DNA of 64,000 nucleotides from Thiodiazotropha sp040507005 (lineage in GTDB: Bacteria; Pseudomonadota; Gammaproteobacteria; Chromatiales; Chromatiaceae): positions 21,304 through 85,303 of the forward strand of contig JBEVVS010000145.1 in the NCBI GenBank assembly GCA_040507005.1. The letters run 5' to 3'. This document shows positions 7,839 to 16,833 of the stretch, one piece after another. Position 1 is the first letter of the stretch. Each line of letters opens with the position of its first letter. The position numbers and the translations under genes are program-made. Below the pieces are notes generated by a model. The model worked only from the letters and a program-made list of their open reading frames with translations. It was not told where the DNA came from and did no database searches.

Positions 7839-9314
7839 ATGGCGATATTCAGTCCAAAATCCTGGCCGTTGGCAATCAAGCTGTCACTCACCATCACCGC
7901 GGTTGTAGCAGCAGTGGGTTTCATGATCGGCACTGTGATCGTGGCACACGATTTTATGCGCTTTCAGGATGAACTGGGCGCCAAGGCCCTTCTGCAAGCT
8001 GAATTCGTCGCCATCACCGCACCCAAGGTGATGCTGCGTAAAGACTACTGGCAACTCTACCTAAGCCTGAAAAACATGGCATCCAGAAAATCGGACACAA
8101 CAGGCGGTCATGAAGTTATCACTGCAATGATACTGGATGCGGATGGCAGAATTCTGGCGCATCTTAATCCCGCAGAAAATAAAATTGGTCTGCCATTTTC
8201 ACCTCAGGACAAGAATGAAGAGAAACTGTTTCAACAGGCCATAAGCACAAGATCAACCATTGTCTTGAGCAGTGGTGAGTTTACCAAGACAGGTTTTCAG
8301 GAAGGTGTCGTACCCATCTTCTCAGATGAAAAGTATTTAGGTGTTGTTCGTGTGCGTTTATCTGTCGCGCAATTATACGAAAAAGCCAAAGATAGCGCGG
8401 TGATCATTCTCGTCTTGGTTTTCTGCTTCGTTATTCTCGGTAGTGGATTGGGTACATTTGTCTCACGACGCATGGTCAAGCCGCTCACCGCAGTCACCCA
8501 GGGACTAGAGGCGGTCGGTCGTGGAGAAATGACAGACTTTACACCTATCCCTATCAACGAGAGGGACGAGATTGGCCGCCTAAGTGTGACCTTTAACCAA
8601 ATCATGGCTGAATTGGCTGAGAAAAAGATGCTTGAAGAAGAGATCGCAATGAGTGAGAAACTGGTTGCCCTCGGTCGTATAACGGCTGGTGTCGCTCATG
8701 AAGTAAACAATCCACTTGCAGGGCTTCTGAACTGTATCGATACATTACGCAAACACCCGGATGACAAAAAATTGGTCGACCGTTACTTACCGGTCATAGA
8801 TCAAGGATTGCACAGAATCAAAGATATCGTTCACAGCCTACTGGTTGGGCTCAAGATTGAAGAGAGTCATGAATCAATCAGCATTCAGGACATAGACAAA
8901 CTTCACGATCTCATAAAGGCCGAGATCGGAGATAGGAAGATTGATGTTGTCTGGGATAACCGTGCCAATAAGAATCTTCATATACCCGGAAAAATTGAAC
9001 AGATCGTCTGCAATCTGCTGAAGAATGCAATCGAGATACTTGAACAGCATGGGGAAGTGATTTTCTCCATGTATCAGAATGGGACTCACCTGATCATCGA
9101 GGTCAGTGATAATGGTCCAGGCATTCCAGCCGGCATAAGAAATCAACTGTTCGATCCTTTTTTTACAACCAAGACAAACGGCACAGGGCTGGGGCTCTGG
9201 GTAGTCTATCGATTGGTTCAAAGCTTGGAGGGGATAATTGAAGTGATGAGTGACGAGGAGCAAGGCACCACATTCCAGATATCGATACCGACAATTGCAA
9301 TCAAGGCAGCCTGA
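7839..9314 (+). CDS. Membrane sensor histidine kinase (AioS/ArxS-like)
   Basis: This kinase of 491 residues has TM helices near residues 12-32 and 185-210 flanking a periplasmic sensor region, then a HAMP domain, a HisKA domain with His287 in GVAHEVNNPL, and a HATPase domain with DNGPGIP and the TGLGLW box. It lies 13 bp after the binding-protein gene and overlaps the regulator gene by one base (TGATG), so the three are co-translated. It presumably reads the state of the PhnD-like protein and phosphorylates the sigma-54 activator. Confidence 0.92.
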   Translation: MAIFSPKSWPLAIKLSLTITAVVAAVGFMIGTVIVAHDFMRFQDELGAKALLQAEFVAITAPKVMLRKDYWQLYLSLKNMASRKSDTTGGHEVITAMILDADGRILAHLNPAENKIGLPFSPQDKNEEKLFQQAISTRSTIVLSSGEFTKTGFQEGVVPIFSDEKYLGVVRVRLSVAQLYEKAKDSAVIILVLVFCFVILGSGLGTFVSRRMVKPLTAVTQGLEAVGRGEMTDFTPIPINERDEIGRLSVTFNQIMAELAEKKMLEEEIAMSEKLVALGRITAGVAHEVNNPLAGLLNCIDTLRKHPDDKKLVDRYLPVIDQGLHRIKDIVHSLLVGLKIEESHESISIQDIDKLHDLIKAEIGDRKIDVVWDNRANKNLHIPGKIEQIVCNLLKNAIEILEQHGEVIFSMYQNGTHLIIEVSDNGPGIPAGIRNQLFDPFFTTKTNGTGLGLWVVYRLVQSLEGIIEVMSDEEQGTTFQISIPTIAIKAA

Positions 9315-10699
9315 TGCAGAGCAAGCTTGACAATAGGCAAGAGAGGGACGGTTTCAGTGATTACCGTGTACTGTTGGTAGAAGATGACGAACTCATGCGA
9401 CTGTCACTCGAAGACAGATTGAACCTTGAAAACATTCCCGTATGCGCAGTGAGTAACATTGCCAGTGCGAGAAAGGCGCTTGAAGAGGGCGATATCGACC
9501 TAGTCGTCACGGATATTCGCTTATCTGACGGTACAGGCATAGAACTGTTTGGCGATATCACTCTCCAGTTTCCCGGTATTCCAGTAATTCTCATGACCGC
9601 CTACTGTGACATATCGGATGCAGTAACCTTGGTCAAAGCCGGGGCTCTCGATTACCTGGCCAAACCTTTCGATATCAATGATCTCATTGGCAAGATAGAA
9701 CATCACCTCTCCTGTAGCGCCGACAGACGATTGACATTCGATCAATCAGACACCGAGAATAACTTCAAACCCGGTAGCGGATTCCTCGGCAAGAGTTCCG
9801 CAATGCGTAAAATCGAGCGTCTGGTTGCCCGTCTTGGAGAGAGCGACAGTTCAGTCTTACTGACAGGCGAATCCGGGGTTGGCAAGGAAGTGATTGCCAC
9901 CCTGATACACCGCAACAGCCATCGCCGGCATGGCCCCATGATCAAGGTCAACTGTGCTGCCCTGGCATCCAGTCTGATTGAAAGTGAACTGTTCGGCCAT
10001 GAGAAAGGGGCCTTCACCGGTGCAACACAACAACGTATAGGTCGCTTTGAACAGGCCCAAGGCGGGACAATATTTCTCGATGAAATCGCCGAAGTATCTC
10101 CCGACATTCAGATCAAACTGCTGCGCATTCTACAGGAACGGGAATTTGAACGTGTTGGCGGATCGGAAACTGTCCCACTGGATGCAAGAGTCATTGCCGC
10201 AACCCAGGTTGCTCTGGCTGAATCCATCAAGAGAAATGAATTTAGGCCTGACCTCTACTGGCGCCTGAATGTCATTCACATAGACATCCCGCCACTGCGG
10301 GAACGAAGGGAGGATATCGTCTATCTTGCCAGATTGTTTGTCTCTGAGTTTGTCAATAAGTCAGGAAAAGATATTAAAGGGCTTTCAAAAGAGGTGGAAC
10401 TGCAACTGCAATCTATGCCATTTCCCGGAAATGTCCGTGAACTTAAAAACACCATTGAAAGAGCTGTCACCTTGTGTGACGCGCCCTGGATCAGTATCAA
10501 TGATTTAATGACTCCTGATGACGACAGAAAAAACGTCAGCATGACAACCCTGCGGGAATCTATTGAAACAGCAGAACGCAAAGCAATCATCATGGCATTA
10601 ACAGAAAATGAGGGAAAAATGAGCCAGGCGGCAGATGCGCTCGGTATATCGCGCAAAAACCTCTGGGAGAAGATGAAGCGTCATGGCATAGAGCGATGA
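9314..10699 (+). CDS. NtrC-family sigma-54-dependent response regulator
   Basis: The protein has 461 residues in three domains. A receiver domain carries phospho-acceptor Asp67 in VVTDIRL. A AAA+ domain has Walker A GESGVGKE near residue 185 and the GAFTGA loop near residue 232, which contacts sigma-54. A C-terminal Fis-type helix-turn-helix contains SQAADALGISRKNLWEKM. All catalytic motifs look intact. With the kinase and PhnD-like protein it forms an AioXSR-like relay. Its most likely targets are the two GTTACC dyads and the sigma-54 promoter in the divergent spacer at 6421-6955. Confidence 0.93.
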   Translation: MQSKLDNRQERDGFSDYRVLLVEDDELMRLSLEDRLNLENIPVCAVSNIASARKALEEGDIDLVVTDIRLSDGTGIELFGDITLQFPGIPVILMTAYCDISDAVTLVKAGALDYLAKPFDINDLIGKIEHHLSCSADRRLTFDQSDTENNFKPGSGFLGKSSAMRKIERLVARLGESDSSVLLTGESGVGKEVIATLIHRNSHRRHGPMIKVNCAALASSLIESELFGHEKGAFTGATQQRIGRFEQAQGGTIFLDEIAEVSPDIQIKLLRILQEREFERVGGSETVPLDARVIAATQVALAESIKRNEFRPDLYWRLNVIHIDIPPLRERREDIVYLARLFVSEFVNKSGKDIKGLSKEVELQLQSMPFPGNVRELKNTIERAVTLCDAPWISINDLMTPDDDRKNVSMTTLRESIETAERKAIIMALTENEGKMSQAADALGISRKNLWEKMKRHGIER

Positions 10700-10719
10700 G
10701 TCCAACCCTGGTCTGCCGA

Positions 10720-11055
10720 TCAAGGCAATCGAAAGGCACGCCTTCTAAAAACAATCAAGAAAACAAATAGCAGACAGACAACAGCTATCACAGCAGGAAA
10801 TAGTGTTGTCGCCAAGGAGTAGGTTTGCAATGCAAAGATCACCAACAGATTACGTAACGCAAACAGGGCAAAGAACCTCATATCCTCATCGTAAGGATGG
10901 GCAAAGGCCAGCAAGGCAATGAAGAGTGTAATCAGACCCGAGATACCGATCGGCCAGGCACCAACCCCGCCCCCTGCCTCCAGCTGGGCGAGAAAGACAA
11001 TGAATGTGGTACTACCCCAGATTACCCAGGAGAAGACATGGGGTTTGGTCCGCAA
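10720..11055 (-). CDS. Small membrane protein, probably N-terminally truncated
   Basis: The frame encodes about 111 residues, mostly hydrophobic, with three or four membrane helices. The only start in reach is a TTG at 11055, with weak ribosome binding support. The KPHVFSWVIWG segment followed by AQLEAGGGVGAW resembles the middle of longer PQ-loop/SWEET-like membrane proteins, where it would follow a first helix pair. The 5' boundary falls inside the left arm of the inverted-repeat element at 11048-11151. I infer that insertion of the element removed the original start, leaving a remnant. Function unknown. Confidence 0.45.
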   Translation of the reverse strand: MRTKPHVFSWVIWGSTTFIVFLAQLEAGGGVGAWPIGISGLITLFIALLAFAHPYDEDMRFFALFALRNLLVIFALQTYSLATTLFPAVIAVVCLLFVFLIVFRRRAFRLP

Positions 11056-11151
11056 ATGAACCCTAATAAACGCAAATATCTATTTCATGTGTAGGTTGCG
11101 GCAAGCCGCACCCTAGATTTGATTTGCGTTAATTCGCGTTCATTTGCGGAC
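11048..11151. repeat. Inverted-repeat element, copy 1 (MITE/REP-like)
   Basis: The 30-nt arms at 11048-11077 and 11122-11151 are inverted repeats matching at 27 of 30 positions. The arms are built from a 10-nt unit close to CGCAAATGAA repeated about three times. The core holds a second hairpin, GGTTGCGGC-AA-GCCGCACCC, near 11094-11113. A second copy of the arms lies at 19509-19678. No transposase is encoded, so this is a non-autonomous or palindromic intergenic repeat. Confidence 0.75.
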
Positions 11152-11158
11152 ATCTTCA

Positions 11159-12934
11159 TCATCCAAGATAGTCAGCAAGCCCGGGGTTATCCTTCACACC
11201 GACCAGTTTCGGGGTGTTGAGCTTCTTGATCTTTACCGTCTTCTGATCCCGCAGATATTTTGCCACCGTATCCCAGATCGGTTCCCCGGGGGACTTGGAA
11301 CCGACGGTCGCCCAGCCGGCTACCACATAGTTCTTATCCGCTTCTATCTTGGTTCCGTTGTCCAGGGTCATGTTGGAGATACGCTTGCCGAAGCCGGCCC
11401 CAGGTTCGCAGACATAGTCGAGGCCGCCGACCCGAACCATGTCGCCCCCCTGTTGATAGTAGGGATCCTTGTTGAAGAGGTTGTCGCAAACGTCCTCGAG
11501 TATTGCCTTGATATCGCTGCCTTTCATCTCCCGGCGATAGGTCTCGGGGTAGGTGATACAGGTCTGGTCCATGACATTGTCCATGGTGATGGTCTGCCCC
11601 GGCATCACTGTCGTACCCCAGCGGAAACCGGGTGAGAGGGAGATCTGGGCATCGTTGACTGTGGTCAGAGCGTCACAGATAACTTGATCGAAGGTGCCGT
11701 TGAAGTTACCGCGGCGATAGAGGGTCTCTTCGGTGACCGCCAGTTTCTCATCCAGCTTTTTCTTGTAGGGGGCGCGTACTTCGTCGATATAAGCCTGCAT
11801 CCCCTTGTCCGCCGGCAGCAGGTTGGAGAAGATGGGCAGCAGACGATAGCGGAAATCCCGCACCTTGCCGCCCTTCACGTCCAGATCCATGACCCCGAGA
11901 AATTTACCGTTGGAACCGGCATTGGTGACCAGGGTCTTGCCACCGGCATTCTTGACAATAGTCGGGGCCGGCATGCCGTCATGGGTATGGCCGCCGAAGA
12001 TCACATCGATACCGGAGACCCTGGAGGCCATCTTCAGATCCACATCCATACCGTTGTGTGAGATCACCACAACCACATCGGGCTTTTCATTTTCACGCAC
12101 AGTGTCTACCACACCCTGCATCAACTCATCCTGGATACCGAAGGTCCAGTCGGGGATAAAGCGCTGGGGATTGGCGATGGGAGTATAGGGGAAGGCCTGG
12201 CCAATCACCGCCACCCGGGCACCACCCACATTCTTGATCACATAGGGCTTGAAGGCATTGCCGTTATCTTCGTCGAAACCTTCGAAGTCGGGGAATTTGT
12301 AATCAAACAGCGCCTCTTCCCGCACCATCACATTCTGCGCAACGAAGTCTCCCTTGAAGTCGGCAACGTTGGAGATCACCTCTTCATCCAGGTAGGTGAA
12401 CTCCCAGTGGCCGGTCATGACATCGACCCCCAGTTGATTACAGGCACCAACCATGTCCTTGCCCCGGGTCCAATAGGCGGTACCCGATCCTTGCCAGGTA
12501 TCACCGCCATCTAGCAGTAGTGTATTACCGGGACCACGATCGTCGCGCAGCCGCTTCACCAGGGTCTTCAAATGGGCAAAACCGCCAACTTTGCCGAACT
12601 TACCCGCGGCGCTATCAAAGTCGAGATAACTGAAGGCATGGGCCTCGATACTGCCCGGTGCGATGCCGAAATGATCGAGGAGATGCTTACCCACCAGGTG
12701 GGGCGCCTTATCGAAGGCGTAGCCGATACCCAGGTTGACGTTCGGTTCGCGGAAGTAGATGGGATTCAGCTGGGCATGGGTGTCGGTGATATGCAGCAGA
12801 GACAGATTGCCGAACTTCGGCACCTCATACAGATCGGCCGGTTGTTTGGCGGCGGCAAAGATAGATGAAGGCATCATACCTGCCGCCCCTGCCAGGCCCA
12901 TCAGGCGAAGAAATTCGCGTCTCGAAATAGTCAT
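11159..12934 (-). CDS. soxB: SoxB thiosulfohydrolase, Tat-exported
   Basis: SoxB hydrolyses the sulfone group from the thiosulfate-derived Cys adduct on SoxY, releasing sulfate in the periplasm. The 591-residue protein has a Tat signal (SRREFLRL, residues 4-11) and the calcineurin-like/5'-nucleotidase fold with a dinuclear Mn site: DTH at 51-53, GGDTWQG near 143-149, the SoxB-specific GHWEF at 175-179 (NHE in ordinary nucleotidases) and GGHTHDG. The C-terminal 5'-nucleotidase domain is complete. The start at 12934 has GGAGG 8 nt upstream. It stands apart from other sox genes, as is common in gammaproteobacteria that split the sox system. It lies downstream of a TtrS/TtrR-like pair on the same strand but behind a likely terminator. 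Confidence 0.96.
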   Translation of the reverse strand: MTISRREFLRLMGLAGAAGMMPSSIFAAAKQPADLYEVPKFGNLSLLHITDTHAQLNPIYFREPNVNLGIGYAFDKAPHLVGKHLLDHFGIAPGSIEAHAFSYLDFDSAAGKFGKVGGFAHLKTLVKRLRDDRGPGNTLLLDGGDTWQGSGTAYWTRGKDMVGACNQLGVDVMTGHWEFTYLDEEVISNVADFKGDFVAQNVMVREEALFDYKFPDFEGFDEDNGNAFKPYVIKNVGGARVAVIGQAFPYTPIANPQRFIPDWTFGIQDELMQGVVDTVRENEKPDVVVVISHNGMDVDLKMASRVSGIDVIFGGHTHDGMPAPTIVKNAGGKTLVTNAGSNGKFLGVMDLDVKGGKVRDFRYRLLPIFSNLLPADKGMQAYIDEVRAPYKKKLDEKLAVTEETLYRRGNFNGTFDQVICDALTTVNDAQISLSPGFRWGTTVMPGQTITMDNVMDQTCITYPETYRREMKGSDIKAILEDVCDNLFNKDPYYQQGGDMVRVGGLDYVCEPGAGFGKRISNMTLDNGTKIEADKNYVVAGWATVGSKSPGEPIWDTVAKYLRDQKTVKIKKLNTPKLVGVKDNPGLADYLG

Positions 12935-13024
12935 TTTCTTATCCTCCAGTTATTGGCTGCCGGAACACATCGACCACCCTATAACACTCGGCAGGGTTCT
13001 CAGATTTTTTTCTAATATGGTGCG

Positions 13025-13040
13025 GTTACTATTATGTAAC
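13025..13040. promoter_or_regulatory. GTTAC-N6-GTAAC dyad upstream of soxB
   Basis: GTTACTATTATGTAAC has perfect 5-nt arms with the same geometry as the two dyads at 6544 and 6639. It is about 90 bp upstream of the soxB ATG. I see no sigma-54 promoter between it and soxB, so if it is an operator it may work with another sigma factor or another regulator, such as the TtrR-like protein. Confidence 0.45.
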
Positions 13041-13062
13041 TCTCTGTAGCAGCATTAAAATC

Positions 13063-13082
13063 CCGACATACGCGAGTGTCGG
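13063..13082 (-). terminator. Likely terminator of the ttrSR-like operon
   Basis: CCGACA and TGTCGG form a 6-bp stem around an 8-nt loop, just after the stop codon of the response regulator. On the minus strand it is followed by GATTTTAAT, a short weak T-tract. It would separate the two-component operon from soxB. Confidence 0.5.
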
Positions 13083-13094
13083 TTATGGTTTTCC

Positions 13095-13709
13095 TTAATC
13101 CTTTTCCAGGGTAAGCATCATACGCATCAGATGGGACAGGGAATCGGCCTGCATCTTCTCCATGACCCTGGAACGATGGGCCTCGACAGTGGAGAGAGTG
13201 ATGCCTAGCTGTTCAGAGATATTCTTATTGCGCATACCGCTGATCACCAGGTCGAGGACCTCCCTCTCCCGGGGCGTGAGCTGATTCAGATGCTCGCGAA
13301 TCTCCGACAGACGTGAGGCCTCTCCACGCCGCTCCGCATCCTTCTCGATGGCACGGTGCACACTGTCAAGCAGGATCTGATCACGGAAGGGTTTTTCGAT
13401 AAAGTTCACCGCCCCGGCCTGAACCGCACGCACCGCCATGGGCACATCCCCATGCCCGGTGATGATAATCACCGGGGGATGAATCGGTTGCTCGGCGAGT
13501 TTCTCCTGCATATCGAGTCCGCTCATGCCCGGCATACGAATATCCACCACCAGGCAACCCGGCAGAGACTCATCAAACTGATCCAGGTAGTCACCCGCCG
13601 AAGCATAGCAGACAACTGGCAAGCCAACCGATTCGAATAGCAATTTCAGGGCGCCGCGCACCTCTTCATCATCGTCAACGACGAATACCGTCGGCTGTGA
13701 CTGCTCCAC
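13095..13709 (-). CDS. FixJ/TtrR-like response regulator
   Basis: This 204-residue regulator has a receiver domain with Asp56 in CLVVDIRMPG and conserved Lys in the EKPF motif, then a LuxR-type helix-turn-helix (residues about 138-185, LTPREREVLDLVISGMRNK). This is the FixJ subclass used by TtrR, NodW and FixJ. It starts at the stop codon of the kinase gene (one-base overlap), so the two are translationally coupled. Possible targets include soxB, its downstream neighbour, but no target is proven. Confidence 0.93.
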   Translation of the reverse strand: MEQSQPTVFVVDDDEEVRGALKLLFESVGLPVVCYASAGDYLDQFDESLPGCLVVDIRMPGMSGLDMQEKLAEQPIHPPVIIITGHGDVPMAVRAVQAGAVNFIEKPFRDQILLDSVHRAIEKDAERRGEASRLSEIREHLNQLTPREREVLDLVISGMRNKNISEQLGITLSTVEAHRSRVMEKMQADSLSHLMRMMLTLEKD

Positions 13710-15874
13710 TAGCTTGCCTCCGTGTTGAATGGCAGATAGAAGTTAAACTCGGCACCCTCCTCGCAGGCCGGATTGAGTGAGAGTTTACCACCGTGGGCCT
13801 CAATGATCCCGTAGCTGATGGATAGACCTAAACCCATGCCTTGGGATTTTCCAGTCACAAAGGGATCAAACAGGGTATTGGCCAGCTCAGCTTTGACCCC
13901 GGGTCCGTTATCGCGCACGATCACCGCGATGGATTTGTTGCCCTTGTTCTGGGTGCCGATATAGAGCTTGCGCTCACCGCTGCGCTTCTCCGACAAGGAC
14001 TCGATGGCGTTTCGCGCCAGGTTCAGGATCACCTGTTCAATCTGTATCGGTTGCAGTGGAATCGAGGGCAAGGGTTCATGCAGATCGAGCTCCAGTTTTA
14101 CCTCTTCCCTTCTGACATCCGGCCATATCAATACTGCAACTGCATTCACCAGATCGTTGATATCACCCTTGGTTCGCTCCAACGGTTCCTTGCGCACAAG
14201 CCGTCGCAGTTGCCGAATGATCTCTCCCGCGCGATCCGCTTGAGAGGCGATGCGCTCCATCACGTCGACACAGACATCGATATTCGAACTATCTGTTTCC
14301 AGGAGTCGGATGCTCGCCTGAGCATTGGTAGAGATCGCTGTCAGGGGCTGATTGAGTTCATGGGCGATACCCGAGGCCATCTCACCCAAGGTACTCAGCC
14401 GTCCCGCCCTGGCCAGTTCTATTTGGTGTTGACGCGCCTCCTCCTCGGCCCGTTTACGGCGTGTTATATCGCGAAATACCACCACACTCCCCACTGTCTT
14501 CCCGCTGTCGTCCCATATGGGAGTACTGCTGTATTCCACCGGAAAACTGCTGCCGTCCTTATGCCAGAAGACATCGTCGGAGACATAGCGTGCCTGGTTC
14601 TCGCGGAAGGTCTGGTAGACCGGGCACTCTTCAGCCTTGTGGGGTGAACCGTCCGCATGGGTATGATGCAGGATCTCATGCTGATTTCGACCGATGACAT
14701 CGAATGCCTTCCATCCGGTGATGCGCTCCGCCGCGCGATTGAAAAACGTGGATCGGCCCAACAGATCGACACCGTAGATACCATCCGCAACCGAATCCAG
14801 TATCAGTTCGTGCTGCATCTCCAAGCGCTCTTTTGCCTTCTTGATCGCCTGGTTAAGGCGCATTACCCAGAGGGTCATCACGATCATGAACAGCAGCATG
14901 ATCAAGCCACCCAGAAACCAGTACCAATAGCGGCTGATGGCATCCGAGAAGGTAAACTTGCCAAGATACTGGTAGGGCGGCAGCTTGAGGGTCATGAAAA
15001 GGTCATGTACCGGCTGATAGTCTAGGGGTATGGTCCAACCAGCATAGTTTCCGGCTAGGGCGGCAGCATGGTCGTGATGCATATTCAGCAGCGCCACCAC
15101 CACCTTCTGTGCCAGGCTGTCAGCGGTGTGGGCCACTTTGCTGAATGGCCACTCGGGATAGAGACGGGTGCTCAGGGCAAACGGAAACTCGGCCACACTT
15201 TGCGGATTGACGATACGAAAGTCTTCAAGATCGATGGTGCCGGCAGTTGCCATGCGCTCCAGGATATCGGTACGTACGGTGCCGACATCCACCTCACCTT
15301 TGAGCACCGCCAACACCACCCGGTCGTGGATACCGCCAAAACGCAGTGCCTTCAGATCGCTGTAGGGATCTATCCCCTTCTCCACCATCTCCCGCATCGC
15401 CATCTGAAAGCCACCCAATGAGGTGGTATCGACCGCCATCATAGTATGGCCACGCAGATCCTCGAGGGTATTGATCTCCGGGTGATCACTTCGGGTAAAG
15501 ATGACACCGCCAAAAATCTTGTAGGGCACATCATTGCGTCGGTTGTATAGCGTGGCGATCCGGGAGACACGGTAACTCACTTCCAGATTGACATAGATAC
15601 CTGGATTGACCAACACAAAATCGATCTCCCCCTTCTCCACCGCCGGATTGACCTCATCGAATTTCAAAGGCTTGATAACAAACTTATGGGTGGGTATGTG
15701 GTAGCTAAGGAAGTGAGCGGTGGGACTCCACATTCTCAATGTTGCCTTGTCGCCACGATGACTCAGCACACCGATGCGCACCTCCTCCTCTTTGGCCTGC
15801 AGCGGTGCGATGCAGAGTGACATAAGCACCAGAATAAACAGCCATAATTTGTGGTTATGCTGAAGAGTTGTCAT
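13709..15874 (-). CDS. TtrS-like sensor histidine kinase with fused PhnD-type sensor domain
   Basis: This kinase of 721 residues has, in order: signal peptide (residues 1-27), a PhnD-type periplasmic binding domain (about 30-280, with VRIGVLSHRG at its start), one membrane helix near 312-335, a PAS domain (about 350-470, with PAC-like segment FRDITRRKRAEE), HisKA with His near residue 504 in ASGIAHELNQPL, and HATPase with DNGPGV and a GLGLSI box. This is the architecture of TtrS, which senses tetrathionate with its cognate TtrR. A sulfur-oxyanion signal fits the soxB gene downstream, but the ligand is inferred. It is distinct from the three-protein sensor system at 6956-10699. Confidence 0.93.
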   Translation of the reverse strand: MTTLQHNHKLWLFILVLMSLCIAPLQAKEEEVRIGVLSHRGDKATLRMWSPTAHFLSYHIPTHKFVIKPLKFDEVNPAVEKGEIDFVLVNPGIYVNLEVSYRVSRIATLYNRRNDVPYKIFGGVIFTRSDHPEINTLEDLRGHTMMAVDTTSLGGFQMAMREMVEKGIDPYSDLKALRFGGIHDRVVLAVLKGEVDVGTVRTDILERMATAGTIDLEDFRIVNPQSVAEFPFALSTRLYPEWPFSKVAHTADSLAQKVVVALLNMHHDHAAALAGNYAGWTIPLDYQPVHDLFMTLKLPPYQYLGKFTFSDAISRYWYWFLGGLIMLLFMIVMTLWVMRLNQAIKKAKERLEMQHELILDSVADGIYGVDLLGRSTFFNRAAERITGWKAFDVIGRNQHEILHHTHADGSPHKAEECPVYQTFRENQARYVSDDVFWHKDGSSFPVEYSSTPIWDDSGKTVGSVVVFRDITRRKRAEEEARQHQIELARAGRLSTLGEMASGIAHELNQPLTAISTNAQASIRLLETDSSNIDVCVDVMERIASQADRAGEIIRQLRRLVRKEPLERTKGDINDLVNAVAVLIWPDVRREEVKLELDLHEPLPSIPLQPIQIEQVILNLARNAIESLSEKRSGERKLYIGTQNKGNKSIAVIVRDNGPGVKAELANTLFDPFVTGKSQGMGLGLSISYGIIEAHGGKLSLNPACEEGAEFNFYLPFNTEAS

Positions 15875-15929
15875 GCAGTGAGGTTATGTGAATTCCCTAT
15901 TGCTGACAAGGGACAGCTAAAATCGCAGA

Positions 15930-16766
15930 TCAAATGGCGTAGAGAGCGGCTATCTCCTGTTTCCAAAGCGTATCGTCGATGGTCTCCAAAACCATCGGTA
16001 TATCTTCGAATCTTGGATCGTGCATGATATAGCGGAACACCTCCCACCCGAGCCTACCCTGCCCTAGACTATGGTGGCGATCGACCCTGGCACCCAGCTC
16101 CGGCTTACTGTCGTTGAGGTGCATAGCGCGTAGATATTGGAAACCCACAACCCGTTCGAATTCGGCGAATGTGTTGTCGCAGGCCGCTTCAGTTCTTAAG
16201 TCGTATCCAGCCACAAAGGTATGACAGGTATCGAGACAGACACCGACCCGGCTCTTATCCTCGACCGCATCGATAATCGATGCCAGGTGTTCGAAACGAT
16301 ACCCCAGAGTACTTCCCTGACCTGCGGTATTCTCAATCACCGCGGTTATGCCCTGGGTCTGCTCCAGAACCAGATTGATCGAATCGGCAACCCGCTGCAG
16401 ACTCTCCTCCTCACTGATCTTGCGCAGTGTCGCGCCGGGATGAAAGTTGAGCAGTGACAGTCCAAGCTGTTCGCACCGCTGCATCTCATCAAGAAAGGCG
16501 GCTCTCGATTTCTCCAGACCCTCCTCTTCGGGATGTCCCAGATTGATTAGGTAGCTGTCGTGGGGAAGTACGTGCTCGGCTGAGATTCCCACAAGATCTA
16601 AATTCTCCCTAAAGGCCAGGATCGATTGGTCAGTCAGGGGTTTGGCATGCCATTGGCGCTGGTTCTTGGTAAACAGGGCAAACGCCTTGGCGCCGATCTC
16701 CTGGGCATTTAATGGGGCATTTTGCACGCCTCCCGAGGCACTGACATGGGCACCGACATACTTCAT
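15930..16766 (-). CDS. nfo: Endonuclease IV
   Basis: This is an AP endonuclease of base excision repair, 278 residues, a TIM barrel with a trinuclear zinc site. The N-terminus YVGAHVSASGG, the NFHPG segment, ENTAGQG, GVCLDTCHTFVAGYD and HLNDSKPELGARVDRHHSLGQG segments are all classic and carry the His/Glu/Asp metal ligands. The start at 16766 has AAGG about 6 nt upstream. Length is normal for the family. Confidence 0.97.
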   Translation of the reverse strand: MKYVGAHVSASGGVQNAPLNAQEIGAKAFALFTKNQRQWHAKPLTDQSILAFRENLDLVGISAEHVLPHDSYLINLGHPEEEGLEKSRAAFLDEMQRCEQLGLSLLNFHPGATLRKISEEESLQRVADSINLVLEQTQGITAVIENTAGQGSTLGYRFEHLASIIDAVEDKSRVGVCLDTCHTFVAGYDLRTEAACDNTFAEFERVVGFQYLRAMHLNDSKPELGARVDRHHSLGQGRLGWEVFRYIMHDPRFEDIPMVLETIDDTLWKQEIAALYAI

Positions 16767-16833
16767 ACAGACCTTCTACATGAATCAGTCGTCGACCACA
16801 AACAGATTTTATTCCATGGTGCCGCGGTCTTAT

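Noticed and set aside
13841..14647. 268-codon open frame on the plus strand
   Set aside because: Antisense to the kinase domain of the TtrS-like protein; no domain resemblance.
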